Of a stretch of DNA of 64,000 nucleotides, positions 18,179 to 26,427 are shown piece by piece. The position numbers were made by a program, and so were the translations under genes. The notes under the pieces are model-generated. The model did not search any database and had not been told where the DNA came from. It worked only from the letters and a program-made list of their open reading frames with translations. Source of the DNA: Neoroseomonas oryzicola (GTDB taxonomy: Bacteria > Pseudomonadota > Alphaproteobacteria > Acetobacterales > Acetobacteraceae); the NCBI RefSeq assembly GCF_012163135.1, contig NZ_JAAVUP010000012.1, positions 1-64,000 of the forward strand, given 5' to 3'. Within the stretch, counting starts at the first letter, position 1; each line of letters begins with the position of its first letter.

Positions 18179-18226
18179 CCCGGCGACGGGACGGCGCGGC
18201 GTTTTGCCACGCCGCCCGCCGCCGGG
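18179..18226 (+). other. pufA-pufL intercistronic stem-loop
   Basis: CCCGGCG (18179-18185) pairs with CGCCGGG (18220-18226), enclosing an inner hairpin CGGCGT-TTTGCC-ACGCCG (18197-18214). No U-tract follows, so it is not a simple terminator. In Rhodobacter a hairpin at exactly this place protects the pufBA segment from 3' decay and so sets the excess of LH1 over reaction-centre transcripts; the same role is inferred here from position and structure. Confidence 0.7.
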
Positions 18227-18274
18227 TCCCCGATGGCGACGCGTCGTCGCCGCGGCAGGCGGGAGGACAGGCTC

Positions 18275-19102
18275 ATGGCGATGCTGTCGTTCGAGAGGAA
18301 GTACCGCGTCCGTGGCGGAACGCTGCTCGGCGGTGATCTCTTCGATTTCTGGGTGGGGCCGTTCTATGTCGGCTTCTTTGGTGTTCTGACGGTCTTCTTC
18401 GGCGTGCTCGGCACGGCGTTGATCCTCTACTCCACCGCGATCGACGGCGTGTGGAACCCGTGGAAGATCAGCGTGGCGCCGCCGGACCTGGCCTATGGCC
18501 TTGGCCTGGCGCCGCTGAAGCAGGGCGGCTTCTGGCAGGCGATCACGGTCTGCGCGCTGGGTGCCTTCGTTTCCTGGGCGCTGCGCCAGGCGGAGATCGC
18601 GCGCAAGCTGGGCATGGGGCTGCACATCCCCTTCGCCTTCGGCATGGCCGTCTTCGCCTACTTCACCCTGGTGGTGATCCGCCCGGTGCTGATGGGCGCC
18701 TGGGGCCACGGCTTCCCCTACGGGATCTGGACGCACCTCGATTGGGTGTCCAACGTCGGCTACCAGTACCTGCACTTCCATTACAACCCGGCGCACATGA
18801 TCGCGGTGAGCTTCTTCTTCACCACGACGCTCGCGCTGTCGATGCACGCCTCGGTCGTGCTCGCCGCCATCAACCCTGCGCGGGGTGAGCCGGTGAAGAC
18901 CACCGAGCATGAGAACACCTTCTTCCGCGATGCCATCGGCTACTCGATCGGCACGCTCGGCATCCATCGCCTCGGTCTCTTCATCGCGCTGTCCGCGGGC
19001 TTCTGGAGCGCGGTCTGCATCGTCATCAGCGGACCGTTCTGGACGCGCGGCTGGCCCGAATGGTGGGGCTGGTGGCTCAACCTGCCCATCTGGGCGCATT
19101 GA
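18275..19102 (+). CDS. pufL: Photosynthetic reaction centre L subunit
   Basis: PufL (275 aa) is the five-span L subunit that carries half of the special pair and QA/QB-side cofactors. [20 protein letters not shown] is the standard N-terminus, and [34 protein letters not shown] and [10 protein letters not shown] contain the conserved cofactor and iron ligand histidines. The ATG at 18275 follows GGGAGGA at 18260-18266; an in-frame ATG at 18233 would add 14 Arg-rich residues not seen in the family. pufM follows after 14 bases. Confidence 0.97.
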   Translation: MAMLSFERKYRVRGGTLLGGDLFDFWVGPFYVGFFGVLTVFFGVLGTALILYSTAIDGVWNPWKISVAPPDLAYGLGLAPLKQGGFWQAITVCALGAFVSWALRQAEIARKLGMGLHIPFAFGMAVFAYFTLVVIRPVLMGAWGHGFPYGIWTHLDWVSNVGYQYLHFHYNPAHMIAVSFFFTTTLALSMHASVVLAAINPARGEPVKTTEHENTFFRDAIGYSIGTLGIHRLGLFIALSAGFWSAVCIVISGPFWTRGWPEWWGWWLNLPIWAH

Positions 19103-19116
19103 GGGAGGAGCGGAAC

Positions 19117-20094
19117 ATGGCCGAATACCTCAACCTCTTCACCCGGGTGCAGGTTCGCGGGCCGGTCTATGCCGGCGTGCCGATCGGCCGGGACGAGCAG
19201 CATCGATCGCCCCAGCGTGGCTTCAGCTACCTGATGGGCAAGATCGGCGACGCGCAGATCGGGCCGATCTACCTCGGTCACCTCGGCGTCCTGTCGCTCG
19301 TCTTCGGCCTGGTCGCCTTCGAGATCATCGGGCTGAACATGCTCGCCTCGGTGAACTGGAGCCCGATCCAGTTCGTGCGGCAGCTGCCCTGGCTCGGGCT
19401 CGAGCCTCCGTCACCGGCCTACGGGCTGCGCTTCCCACCGCTTGCGCATGGCGGATGGTGGCTGATGGCGGGCTTCTTCCTGACAATGTCGATCCTGCTG
19501 TGGTGGGCGAGGCTCTATCGCCGCGCGCATCAGCTCGGCCTCGGCCAGCACCTGTCCTGGGCCTTCGCCGCGGCGATCTGGCTCTACCTGGTGCTGGGCT
19601 TCATCCGCCCGCTGCTGATGGGCTCCTGGTCCGAGGCGGTGCCCTTCGGCATCTTCCCGCACCTCGACTGGACCGCCGCCTTCTCCATCCGCTACGGCAA
19701 CCTCTTCTACAATCCGTTCCACGCGCTCTCGATCGCCTTCCTCTACGGATCGACGCTGCTGTTCGCGATGCACGGCGCGACCATCCTCGCGGTCAGCCGC
19801 TTCGGCGGCGAGCGTGAGGTCGAGCAGGCGGTGGACCGCGGCACGGCGGCCGAGCGCGCGGCGATCTTCTGGCGCTGGACGATGGGCTTCAACGCCACCT
19901 TCGAATCGCTTCACCGCTGGGCGTGGTGGTTCGCCGCGCTCTGCCCCATCACCGGTGGGATCGGCATCCTGCTGACCGGCACCGTCGTCGACAACTGGTA
20001 CGCCTGGGCCATGGACCATGGCTACGCGCCCGGCTACCCCGCCGTCGCGCCTGCCATCACCGATCCGGCCCTCGCAACGGGAGGCACGCGATGA
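19117..20094 (+). CDS. pufM: Photosynthetic reaction centre M subunit
   Basis: PufM (325 aa) partners PufL in the type II reaction centre. [22 protein letters not shown] is the typical start, and [36 protein letters not shown] and [15 protein letters not shown] carry the pigment and non-heme iron ligands. GGGAGGAG at 19103-19110 sets the start at 19117. The C-terminus reaches [17 protein letters not shown], long enough to meet a bound cytochrome subunit, consistent with pufC directly downstream (ATGA overlap at 20091-20094). Confidence 0.97.
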   Translation: MAEYLNLFTRVQVRGPVYAGVPIGRDEQHRSPQRGFSYLMGKIGDAQIGPIYLGHLGVLSLVFGLVAFEIIGLNMLASVNWSPIQFVRQLPWLGLEPPSPAYGLRFPPLAHGGWWLMAGFFLTMSILLWWARLYRRAHQLGLGQHLSWAFAAAIWLYLVLGFIRPLLMGSWSEAVPFGIFPHLDWTAAFSIRYGNLFYNPFHALSIAFLYGSTLLFAMHGATILAVSRFGGEREVEQAVDRGTAAERAAIFWRWTMGFNATFESLHRWAWWFAALCPITGGIGILLTGTVVDNWYAWAMDHGYAPGYPAVAPAITDPALATGGTR

Positions 20095-21113
20095 AGATCA
20101 GGTTTCCCCTGGCCCTGGCGGCGGTCTTCCTCGCCTTCCTCGGCACCGTCTTCGTGCTGCAGGCCTTCGAGCGGCCGCCGCCCGTGAGCGTGCAGCAGGG
20201 CTTTCGCGGCACGGGCATGGTCGGCGTGACCAACCCGCGGCGCGACGCTGAACTGGTCGCCCGCAACCAGGTGCCGGCCGCCCCCGAGGCTGCCGGGACG
20301 GATGGCGACCGTGCCTCCTCGATCTACGATAACCTGCAGGTCTTCGGTGACCTCAGCGTCGAGCAGTTCGGCCGCATCATGCAGGCGATGACCGAGTGGG
20401 TCTCGCCGGCGGAAGGCTGCAACGGCTGCCATGTCGAAGGCGACTTCGCCTCCGACGACAATTACCGCAAGCGCGTCGCGCGGCGCATGGTCCAGATGGT
20501 CCGCCACATCAACGCGGACTGGGCGAACCACGTGCAGCAGACCGGCGTCACCTGCTACACCTGCCACCGCGGAAACCTGGTGCCGCAGCAGGTGTGGGCG
20601 ACGGCGCCGGAGCACGGCGCGCGCGGCATGGCGGCCTCGGCCGACCGGCAGAACCTTGCCGCGCCGGCCGTGGGGCTCACCTCGCTGCCCTATGATCCCT
20701 TCTCGCGCTACCTGGCGCAGGACGGGAACATCCGGGTGCAGTCGGCGGCGGCCCTTGCGCCCGGTGGCGTGCGTCCGATCCAGGATGCGGAATCGGTCTA
20801 CGGGCTGATGGTCCACATCTCCGAGGCGCTCGGGGTGAACTGCACCTTCTGCCACAACTCCCGCGCCTTCTCCTCCTGGGCCGAGAGCCACCCGCCGCGC
20901 CTGACCGCCTGGCACGGCATCCGCATGGTGCGCGACGTCAACGTCAACTACATCGAGCCGCTGCGGGACATCCTGCCAGCGAACCGCCGCGGTCCGATGG
21001 GCGATGCGCTCCAGGCCAACTGCGCCACCTGCCACCAAGGGGTGAACCGGCCGCTGCTCGGTGCGCCGATGCTGCGGGATTATCCGGAACTCCGTCCGGC
21101 GGCAGCGCGCTGA
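20091..21113 (+). CDS. pufC: Tetraheme cytochrome c subunit of the reaction centre
   Basis: PufC (340 aa) re-reduces the photo-oxidised special pair. Four c-type heme sites are visible: CNGCH, CYTCH, CTFCH and CATCH. The N-terminus ([22 protein letters not shown]) is a single hydrophobic segment without a lipobox cysteine, so it is predicted to be held by an uncleaved membrane anchor rather than by the lipid modification known from Blastochloris. The start overlaps the pufM stop. Two hairpins, the second a rho-independent terminator, follow 10-65 bases after the stop. Confidence 0.96.
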   Translation: MKIRFPLALAAVFLAFLGTVFVLQAFERPPPVSVQQGFRGTGMVGVTNPRRDAELVARNQVPAAPEAAGTDGDRASSIYDNLQVFGDLSVEQFGRIMQAMTEWVSPAEGCNGCHVEGDFASDDNYRKRVARRMVQMVRHINADWANHVQQTGVTCYTCHRGNLVPQQVWATAPEHGARGMAASADRQNLAAPAVGLTSLPYDPFSRYLAQDGNIRVQSAAALAPGGVRPIQDAESVYGLMVHISEALGVNCTFCHNSRAFSSWAESHPPRLTAWHGIRMVRDVNVNYIEPLRDILPANRRGPMGDALQANCATCHQGVNRPLLGAPMLRDYPELRPAAAR

Positions 21114-21123
21114 CCCACCAGAA

Positions 21124-21178
21124 CGGCCGGACGTTTCCGGCCGCCAATGAACACGGGCCTGCAAAGGGCCCGTGTTTT
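21124..21178 (+). terminator. puf operon terminator with preceding hairpin
   Basis: A first hairpin, CGGCCGG-ACGTTT-CCGGCCG (21124-21143), is followed by AACACGGGCC-TGCAAAG-GGCCCGTGTT (21150-21176) and then TT. The second stem is strong and ends in a short T-run, as in a rho-independent terminator. Its right arm is also the left arm of the ppsR operator (21170-21193). It should end the pufBALMC transcript, though the T-run is short enough for read-through. Confidence 0.75.
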
Positions 21179-21193
21179 GGTCTAGGAACACGG
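21170..21193. promoter_or_regulatory. PpsR box upstream of ppsR (autoregulatory candidate)
   Basis: TGTTTTGGTCTAGGAACA at 21173-21190 matches TGT-N12-ACA exactly, and the dyad extends to CCGTGTT/AACACGG (21170-21176 and 21187-21193) with perfect 7-base arms. It lies 41-65 bases before the ppsR ATG, so PpsR would repress its own gene and the downstream bphP and bphO. The arm CCGTGTT doubles as the 3' arm of the puf terminator. Confidence 0.65.
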
Positions 21194-21234
21194 TTGACCG
21201 GTGCCCGACTCGCCCCGGCAGTCTGGAACAGACC

Positions 21235-22587
21235 ATGAACCGAGTGACCTTTGCGCAGCCCGACATCACGCTCATGCTCGACCTCGAGGGCGTGATCCGG
21301 AAGGCTTCGCTGTCGACTGCGATCCCCGCGGAGGCCGTCCAGGACTGGGTCGGCCATCCGTGGACCGATACGGTTGGGGATTCCGGCGGCGACTGGATCC
21401 GCCGCATGCTGGACGATGCGCGCAGCAACGGCGTCTCCGCCTTCCGCCAGGTGCGCCAGCGCTTCCCGAGCGGCCTCGAGCTCCCGATCGAGTACACGAC
21501 CGTCCGGCTCGGTGGCGAGGCCGGCCTCATCGCCGTCGGCAAGAACCTCCAGGCGGTTGCCGAGCTCCAGTCCCGCCTTATCGCGACCCAGCAGGCGCGC
21601 GAGCAGGACTACTGGAAGCTGCGCGAAATCGAGACGCGGTCCCGCCTGCTGTTCGACGCCTCGAGCGAGGCGGTGCTGGTCGTCGAGGCGCAGACGCTGC
21701 GCGTGATCGAGGCCAATCCCGCCGCCATCCGGGCCCTCGGCCTCGCACCGGGCTGGGAGTTCCTGCGCGAGGTCGCCCCCCGCGACGTCGAGGCCTTCCG
21801 CGGCATGCTGCAGCGGGCGCGGGAACATGGCCGCGCGCCCGGCATCGCTGTGCACCTTGGCGCCGAGCGCGCCGCCTGGCTGGTGCGCGCGACGCTGATG
21901 GCGCGCGATCCCGGTCCGGTCTTCCTGCTGCAGCTCGCCTCGACGGGCATGGAGCCACAGGTCGCGGCGCGAGGTACGGCGCTGCGCCTCGACGACGTGC
22001 TCGAAAGGCTCCCGGACGCCTTCATCGTCACCGACCAGGACGGCATCGTGCGTCGGGCCAACCGCGCCTTCCTCGACATGGCACAGGTGCCGGCGGAAGG
22101 CGGGGTGCTGGGGGAATCGCTCGGACGCTGGCTCGCGGGGCCGGGGGACGGGCTCGCGGTGCTGCTCGCGGCGCTCCATCAACATGGCGAGGTGCGGGTC
22201 TTTCCGTCCTTGCTGACGGGCGACCTCGGCCTCGAGGTGCAGGTCGAGCTCTCGGCCGTGGTGAGCGGCATCGGCGCGTCCCGCGCCATCGGCATCGTCC
22301 TGCGCGACGTCGGGCGCCGGATCTGGACGCGGCCGGACAGTTCCGCGCTGCGCGACGCGATCGGCGGCGTCGAGTCCGGCATCGGCCACACGCCGCTGCC
22401 GCTGCTCGTCCGGCGCATCGCGGAGATCCTGGAGCGCCATTGCATCGAGCGCGCGCTTGGCCTCGCGGATGGCAACCGCACGGCGGCGGCCGAACTGCTC
22501 GGGCTGAGCCGACAAAGTCTCTATGCCAAGCTCGGCCGCTACGGCCTGCAGGCCGACGCCGAGGAAGGACCGGGAGAACCGGGGTGA
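21235..22587 (+). CDS. ppsR: PpsR/CrtJ, photosynthesis gene repressor
   Basis: PpsR (450 aa) is the redox- and light-signal-responsive repressor of bch, crt and puc/puf genes. It has an N-terminal PAS-like domain, a Gln-rich linker helix (LQSRLIATQQAREQDYWKLR), two further PAS domains, and a C-terminal Fis-type helix-turn-helix (DGNRTAAAELLGLSRQSLYAKLGRYGL). The only cysteine is Cys403 in ERHCIERAL, the position of the conserved HTH cysteine implicated in redox control; the second PAS-region cysteine of the Rhodobacter proteins is absent. The ATG at 21235 follows an exact PpsR box; an in-frame start at 21172 would lie inside the terminator. Its stop overlaps the bphP GTG. Confidence 0.93.
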   Translation: MNRVTFAQPDITLMLDLEGVIRKASLSTAIPAEAVQDWVGHPWTDTVGDSGGDWIRRMLDDARSNGVSAFRQVRQRFPSGLELPIEYTTVRLGGEAGLIAVGKNLQAVAELQSRLIATQQAREQDYWKLREIETRSRLLFDASSEAVLVVEAQTLRVIEANPAAIRALGLAPGWEFLREVAPRDVEAFRGMLQRAREHGRAPGIAVHLGAERAAWLVRATLMARDPGPVFLLQLASTGMEPQVAARGTALRLDDVLERLPDAFIVTDQDGIVRRANRAFLDMAQVPAEGGVLGESLGRWLAGPGDGLAVLLAALHQHGEVRVFPSLLTGDLGLEVQVELSAVVSGIGASRAIGIVLRDVGRRIWTRPDSSALRDAIGGVESGIGHTPLPLLVRRIAEILERHCIERALGLADGNRTAAAELLGLSRQSLYAKLGRYGLQADAEEGPGEPG

Positions 22588-24776
22588 CCGGCGACGGCCC
22601 CCCCGCGTCGCAGCTGGTCCCGGCCTTCGGCGAGGCCGACCTCTCGAACTGCGAGCGCGAGCAGATCCACCTGGCAGGGTCGATCCAGCCGCATGGCGCG
22701 CTGCTGGTCGTCGACGACGACCTCGTCATCGTCCAGGCCAGCGCGAACGCGCCGGAGTTCTTCGGCGAGGTCGACGACCTCCTCGGCCTCGGCCTGGGCG
22801 ACCTCGACGCCGAGCTCGCGCTGCGGCTGCGCACCGTCGGCGCCGATCCGCTCGATGCCGTCCCCGCGGCGCTCCAGTGCCGCGTGGGCCGGCGGGAACT
22901 CGCCTGCGACGTGCTGGTGCACCGGCCCTCGACCGGCGGCCTCGTGGTGGAGTTCGAGCCCGCCGGCGAGCCGCTCGACTTCGCCGAGCAGGTCGAGCGC
23001 GCGCTGCAGAAGCTGCTCTCGACCTACAACCTGAAATCACTGTGCGACGAGGCGGCGCGGATCTTCCGCGACATCAGCGGCTACGACCGCGTGATGATCT
23101 ACCGCTTCGACGAGGACGGGCACGGCGAGGTCTTCTCGGAGCAGCGGCGCCAGGACCTCGAGGCCTTCCTCGGCAACCGCTACCCGGCTTCCGACATTCC
23201 GCAGATCGCGCGGCGCCTCTATGAGCGGAACCGCGTCCGCGTCCTGGTCGACATCGGTTACACGCCAGTGCCGATCGAGCCGCGCGTGGCGCCGGGGACG
23301 GGCCTCGAGCTCGACATGTCGCTCTGCGTGCTGCGCAGCTCCTCGCCGATCCACGTCCAATACCTGCGCAACATGGGCGTGGCGGCGACGATGGTCGGCT
23401 CCATCATGGTGGGCGGCCGGCTCTGGGGTCTCGTCTCCTGCCACCACTACGTGCCACGCATCGCCTCCTTCGCCGTGCGCGCGGTGTGCGAACTGCTGGC
23501 CGAGGCGCTCGGCACCCGCATCGCCGCGCTCGAGAGCTTCTTCCAGGGCCAGGCGGAGATCTCCGTCCGCCGCCTGGAACAGCGCATGATCGAGGCGATC
23601 ACGCGCAAGGGTGACTGGCAGGCGGCGCTGTTCGAAGCATCGGACACGCTGCTGCAGCCGGTCGGCGCGACCGGTGCGGCGCTGCTCTTCGAAGGCCAGG
23701 TGCAGTCGGCCGGCGAGGTGCCGGGCACGGCGGAACTGCGCGAGATCGGGCAATGGCTCGATGCCCAGCCGCGGTCGCCCTTCTTCGCCACCAATGCGCT
23801 CGCGGCGAAGTTGCCCGCGATGGGGCGGCTGGCACGGGTGGCGAGCGGCCTGCTCGCGGCCCCGGTTTCGACGGCGCCGGGCGAGTACCTGTTGTGGTTC
23901 CGCCCTGAGCGCAAGCACACCGTCACCTGGGGCGGCGATCCCAACAAGCCGGTGATCGTCGGCAACGACCCGGCGGACCTCTCGCCGCGGCGGTCCTTCG
24001 CGCAATGGCACCAGGTGGTGGAGGGCACTGCCGCGCCGTGGTCCGCGCGCGACCTGGCCGCCGCGCGCATCATCGGCGAGACGGTGACCGACGTCGTGCT
24101 GCAGTTCCGCTCGGTGCGGATGCTGATCGCGCAGGACCAGCTGAACATGGTCCGCCGGCAGGTGCTCGAATCCGACCTGCCGGTCGTGATCTGCGATTCC
24201 GGCGGTGCGGTGCAGCTCACCAACCAGGCCTTCGACCACCTGCTGCCCGGCAGCCTGACCCAGGGACCGAATCACATCGAGGAGCTCTTCCAGCACTTCG
24301 AGGATGCCGCGCTGATCCGCCGGCGCCTGCGCGACGTGCTGGGCAACCTGCGCAGCTGGCGCGGCGAGGCGCGGCTGCGCGGCGACGAGGGCCGCGCGCT
24401 GCTGGTACGCGCCGACCCGGTCTTCTCGGCCCCCGACCGCGTGCTGGGCTTCATCTTCCTGTTCAACGACCTGACCCGCCGCAAGGAGGCCGACGCCGCG
24501 CGGCGCCGCTTCCAGGAAGGCGTCGTGGCGAGCCACCGTCCGCGCTCCGGCCGGCTCGATTCCCGCGAGGACCTGGTGTTCCGCACGCTGCTCGCCTCGG
24601 TGGTGGAGAACGCGCAGCTCGCCGCGCTCGAGATCACCGACGGGGTCGAGGCGGAACGCATGCCCGACCTGCTGGAGAGCGTGCGCGCCTCCGTCGCGCG
24701 GACCGCGGAGATGCTCGAGGTGCTGATCTGGCACGCCCATCACGTCGCCTCGAAGCCCTCGACGGAACAGGACTGA
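22584..24776 (+). CDS. bphP: Bacteriophytochrome with PAS output, no histidine kinase
   Basis: This 730-residue protein has the PAS-GAF-PHY photosensory core of a biliverdin phytochrome. Cys23 (LSNCEREQIHLAGSIQPHG) is the bilin attachment site, PASDIPQIARRLY the GAF signature, and SPRRSF the PHY tongue motif. The core is followed by a PAS domain (residues ~520-640) and a ~90-residue helical end; no H-box or ATPase domain is present. This layout and its coupling to ppsR (GTGA overlap) match the Bradyrhizobium/Rhodopseudomonas BphP that antagonises PpsR by direct contact under far-red light. The GTG start is chosen because it overlaps the ppsR stop and gives the normal phytochrome N-terminus. 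Confidence 0.92.
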   Translation: MTGDGPPASQLVPAFGEADLSNCEREQIHLAGSIQPHGALLVVDDDLVIVQASANAPEFFGEVDDLLGLGLGDLDAELALRLRTVGADPLDAVPAALQCRVGRRELACDVLVHRPSTGGLVVEFEPAGEPLDFAEQVERALQKLLSTYNLKSLCDEAARIFRDISGYDRVMIYRFDEDGHGEVFSEQRRQDLEAFLGNRYPASDIPQIARRLYERNRVRVLVDIGYTPVPIEPRVAPGTGLELDMSLCVLRSSSPIHVQYLRNMGVAATMVGSIMVGGRLWGLVSCHHYVPRIASFAVRAVCELLAEALGTRIAALESFFQGQAEISVRRLEQRMIEAITRKGDWQAALFEASDTLLQPVGATGAALLFEGQVQSAGEVPGTAELREIGQWLDAQPRSPFFATNALAAKLPAMGRLARVASGLLAAPVSTAPGEYLLWFRPERKHTVTWGGDPNKPVIVGNDPADLSPRRSFAQWHQVVEGTAAPWSARDLAAARIIGETVTDVVLQFRSVRMLIAQDQLNMVRRQVLESDLPVVICDSGGAVQLTNQAFDHLLPGSLTQGPNHIEELFQHFEDAALIRRRLRDVLGNLRSWRGEARLRGDEGRALLVRADPVFSAPDRVLGFIFLFNDLTRRKEADAARRRFQEGVVASHRPRSGRLDSREDLVFRTLLASVVENAQLAALEITDGVEAERMPDLLESVRASVARTAEMLEVLIWHAHHVASKPSTEQD

Positions 24777-24779
24777 GCC

Positions 24780-25391
24780 ATGGCGGGCGGTGCGGCGGCC
24801 CTCCCATCGCGCCGGCCAGGACCCGCCCGCCGGGCGCTGCGCGAGGCGACGCAGGACCTGCACGAGCGGATGCACGGCCATCCGGCCTTGCTGCTTCTCT
24901 CCCGCGGCTGCATCGGGCGCGATGCCTACGCGGCCCTGCTGGTCGGCTTCCTCCGCTTCCACCGCGCCGTCGAGGATCGGCTGTCACGCGGGCCGGATCT
25001 CGGTCCGTTCGGCATCGATGTGGTGGCGCGGCGGCGGTCGCCTGAGCTGCTCGACGACCTCTCGGCGCTTGGCGTGAGCGTTCCGGCAATGCCGCCTTGC
25101 GACCTGGCCGTGCCGGAGTCGGTACCGGCGGCACTCGGGTATCTCTACGTGACCGAGGGCTCGCGCCTCGGCGGCCGTGTCCTCGCGCGGGCGCTCGAGA
25201 CGACGCTCACGCCGGGATCCGCGGAAGGACGCCACTTCCTCCTGGGCGAGGGGGGACGGCAGGGCCAGGGCTGGGGCGAGTTCTGCGCCGCGGTCGAGGA
25301 TGTGGGCGTCAGCCAGGACGCCCGCGCCGAGATGGCCGGGGCGGCGGTCTCGGCCTTCATCGCGTTCGAAGCCTGCCTCGGCCGGGCGTGA
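24780..25391 (+). CDS. bphO: Bacterial heme oxygenase (biliverdin-forming)
   Basis: This 203-residue heme-oxygenase-like protein cleaves heme to biliverdin, the chromophore of the adjacent phytochrome. LREATQDLHERMHGHP holds the proximal heme-ligand histidine, and YLYVTEGSRLGGRVLAR is the distal-helix glycine-rich motif. It starts three bases after the bphP stop, so sensor and chromophore supply are coexpressed. A ~17-residue Ala/Pro/Arg-rich extension precedes the core. No obvious terminator follows. Confidence 0.9.
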   Translation: MAGGAAALPSRRPGPARRALREATQDLHERMHGHPALLLLSRGCIGRDAYAALLVGFLRFHRAVEDRLSRGPDLGPFGIDVVARRRSPELLDDLSALGVSVPAMPPCDLAVPESVPAALGYLYVTEGSRLGGRVLARALETTLTPGSAEGRHFLLGEGGRQGQGWGEFCAAVEDVGVSQDARAEMAGAAVSAFIAFEACLGRA

Positions 25392-25610
25392 CGCGGCCTG
25401 CGGCGCTGTCGCACCTGGCGGGGTGGCCGTCGCCCCGGCGGCGGGCGGGATGAGAGCGTCCCGGCGCGACCATCGATCCGCCGCGCGCGCGTGACACCGG
25501 GGCGGCCGCGGTAACCCGGTCTTTTGTCCGGACTTGAAGGCCGTTATGTCCAGTAAAGACCGGGCCCGCGCGACGGGCAGGCATGGGGCGGCGGCAAGCA
25601 GGGGCGGACG

Positions 25611-26300
25611 GTGGCGGTCACCTATCGGGACATCAAGGCGGACATCCTGGGCAAGATCACCCGCGGGGAGTGGAAGCCCGGCAGCCTGATCCCCGGCGAG
25701 CTCGAACTCGCCGAGACCTATGGCTCCGCCCGCGCGACGGTGAACCGCGCGATGCGCGAACTGGCCGAGGACGGCATCATCGAGCGCAAGCGGAAATCGG
25801 GCTCCCGCGTGCGGCTGTCCCCGCTGCGCCAGGCGCGCTTCGACATTCCCATCGTCCGGCGCGAAATCGAGGAGAGAGGCGCGGCCTATCGCTACGCGCT
25901 CGTCGAATCCGAGGTGGTCCGCGCACCCGACTGGGTGCGGGCGCGCATGGGGCTGTCGCCGGGCGAGACGGTTCGCCACCTCGTCTGCCTGCATTTCGCG
26001 GACGGCACGCCGTATCAGCACGAGGATCGCTGGATCAACCTCGCGGTGCTGCCGCAGGCGCGCGACGCGGACTTCCGCTCGGAGGGGCCGAACGAATGGC
26101 TCGTCGCGCATATCCCCTTCTCCGAAGCCGAGATCAGCATCTCCGCGACCGTGGCCGATGCGACGCTCGCCGCGCACCTGGCCTGCGCGGCGGGGGATCC
26201 GCTGCTGCAGATCGAGCGGTCGACGCGCTGGCATGGCCGGGCGGTGACCTACGTGCGCCTCGTGCACCATCGTGGCCACCGGATGACCGCGCGGTACTGA
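25611..26300 (+). CDS. hutC: HutC, GntR-family repressor of histidine utilisation
   Basis: HutC (229 aa) represses hut genes and is released by urocanate. An N-terminal GntR winged helix (YRDIKADILGKITRGEWKPGSLIPGELELAETYGSARATVNRAM) is followed by a UTRA ligand-binding domain ending in ERSTRWHGRAVTYVRLVHHRGHRMTARY. The start is a GTG at 25611; no better ATG exists in frame near the conserved N-terminus. It is the first gene of the hut block, 127 bases upstream of hutI with a separate promoter between them. The 219 bases upstream contain GTCCGGAC (palindrome) and TTATGTCC, which may be regulatory. Confidence 0.9.
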   Translation: MAVTYRDIKADILGKITRGEWKPGSLIPGELELAETYGSARATVNRAMRELAEDGIIERKRKSGSRVRLSPLRQARFDIPIVRREIEERGAAYRYALVESEVVRAPDWVRARMGLSPGETVRHLVCLHFADGTPYQHEDRWINLAVLPQARDADFRSEGPNEWLVAHIPFSEAEISISATVADATLAAHLACAAGDPLLQIERSTRWHGRAVTYVRLVHHRGHRMTARY

Positions 26301-26370
26301 CCGCACCGGCGGCGCCGTAAACTGAGAACCCGTCGAACGGGAGGCCCGCGCCACCCACCGCGGTTTCGCC

Positions 26371-26398
26371 TTGACAGGTTAATATGTGCAGACATAAT
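26371..26398 (+). promoter_or_regulatory. hutI promoter with putative HutC operator
   Basis: TTGACA (26371-26376) and CATAAT (26393-26398) with a 16-base spacer form a near-consensus sigma-70 promoter, unusual in this GC-rich sequence. TATGT-GCAG-ACATA (26383-26396) is an inverted repeat lying across the spacer and -10, well placed for repression by HutC. The region between hutC and hutI is markedly AT-rich compared with its surroundings. Confidence 0.7.
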
Positions 26399-26427
26399 AA
26401 TTCGAACGTCAGACAAACGAAGGCGTC

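Noticed and set aside
16427..19099. 890-codon minus-strand frame over bchZ and pufBAL
   Set aside because: It runs antisense to well-identified genes, including the very conserved pufL, and has no recognisable domain.
25521..25560. Possible HutC site upstream of hutC (GTCCGGAC palindrome, TTATGTCC)
   Set aside because: It does not match the TATGT-N4-ACATA dyad seen before hutI and no promoter could be placed with it.
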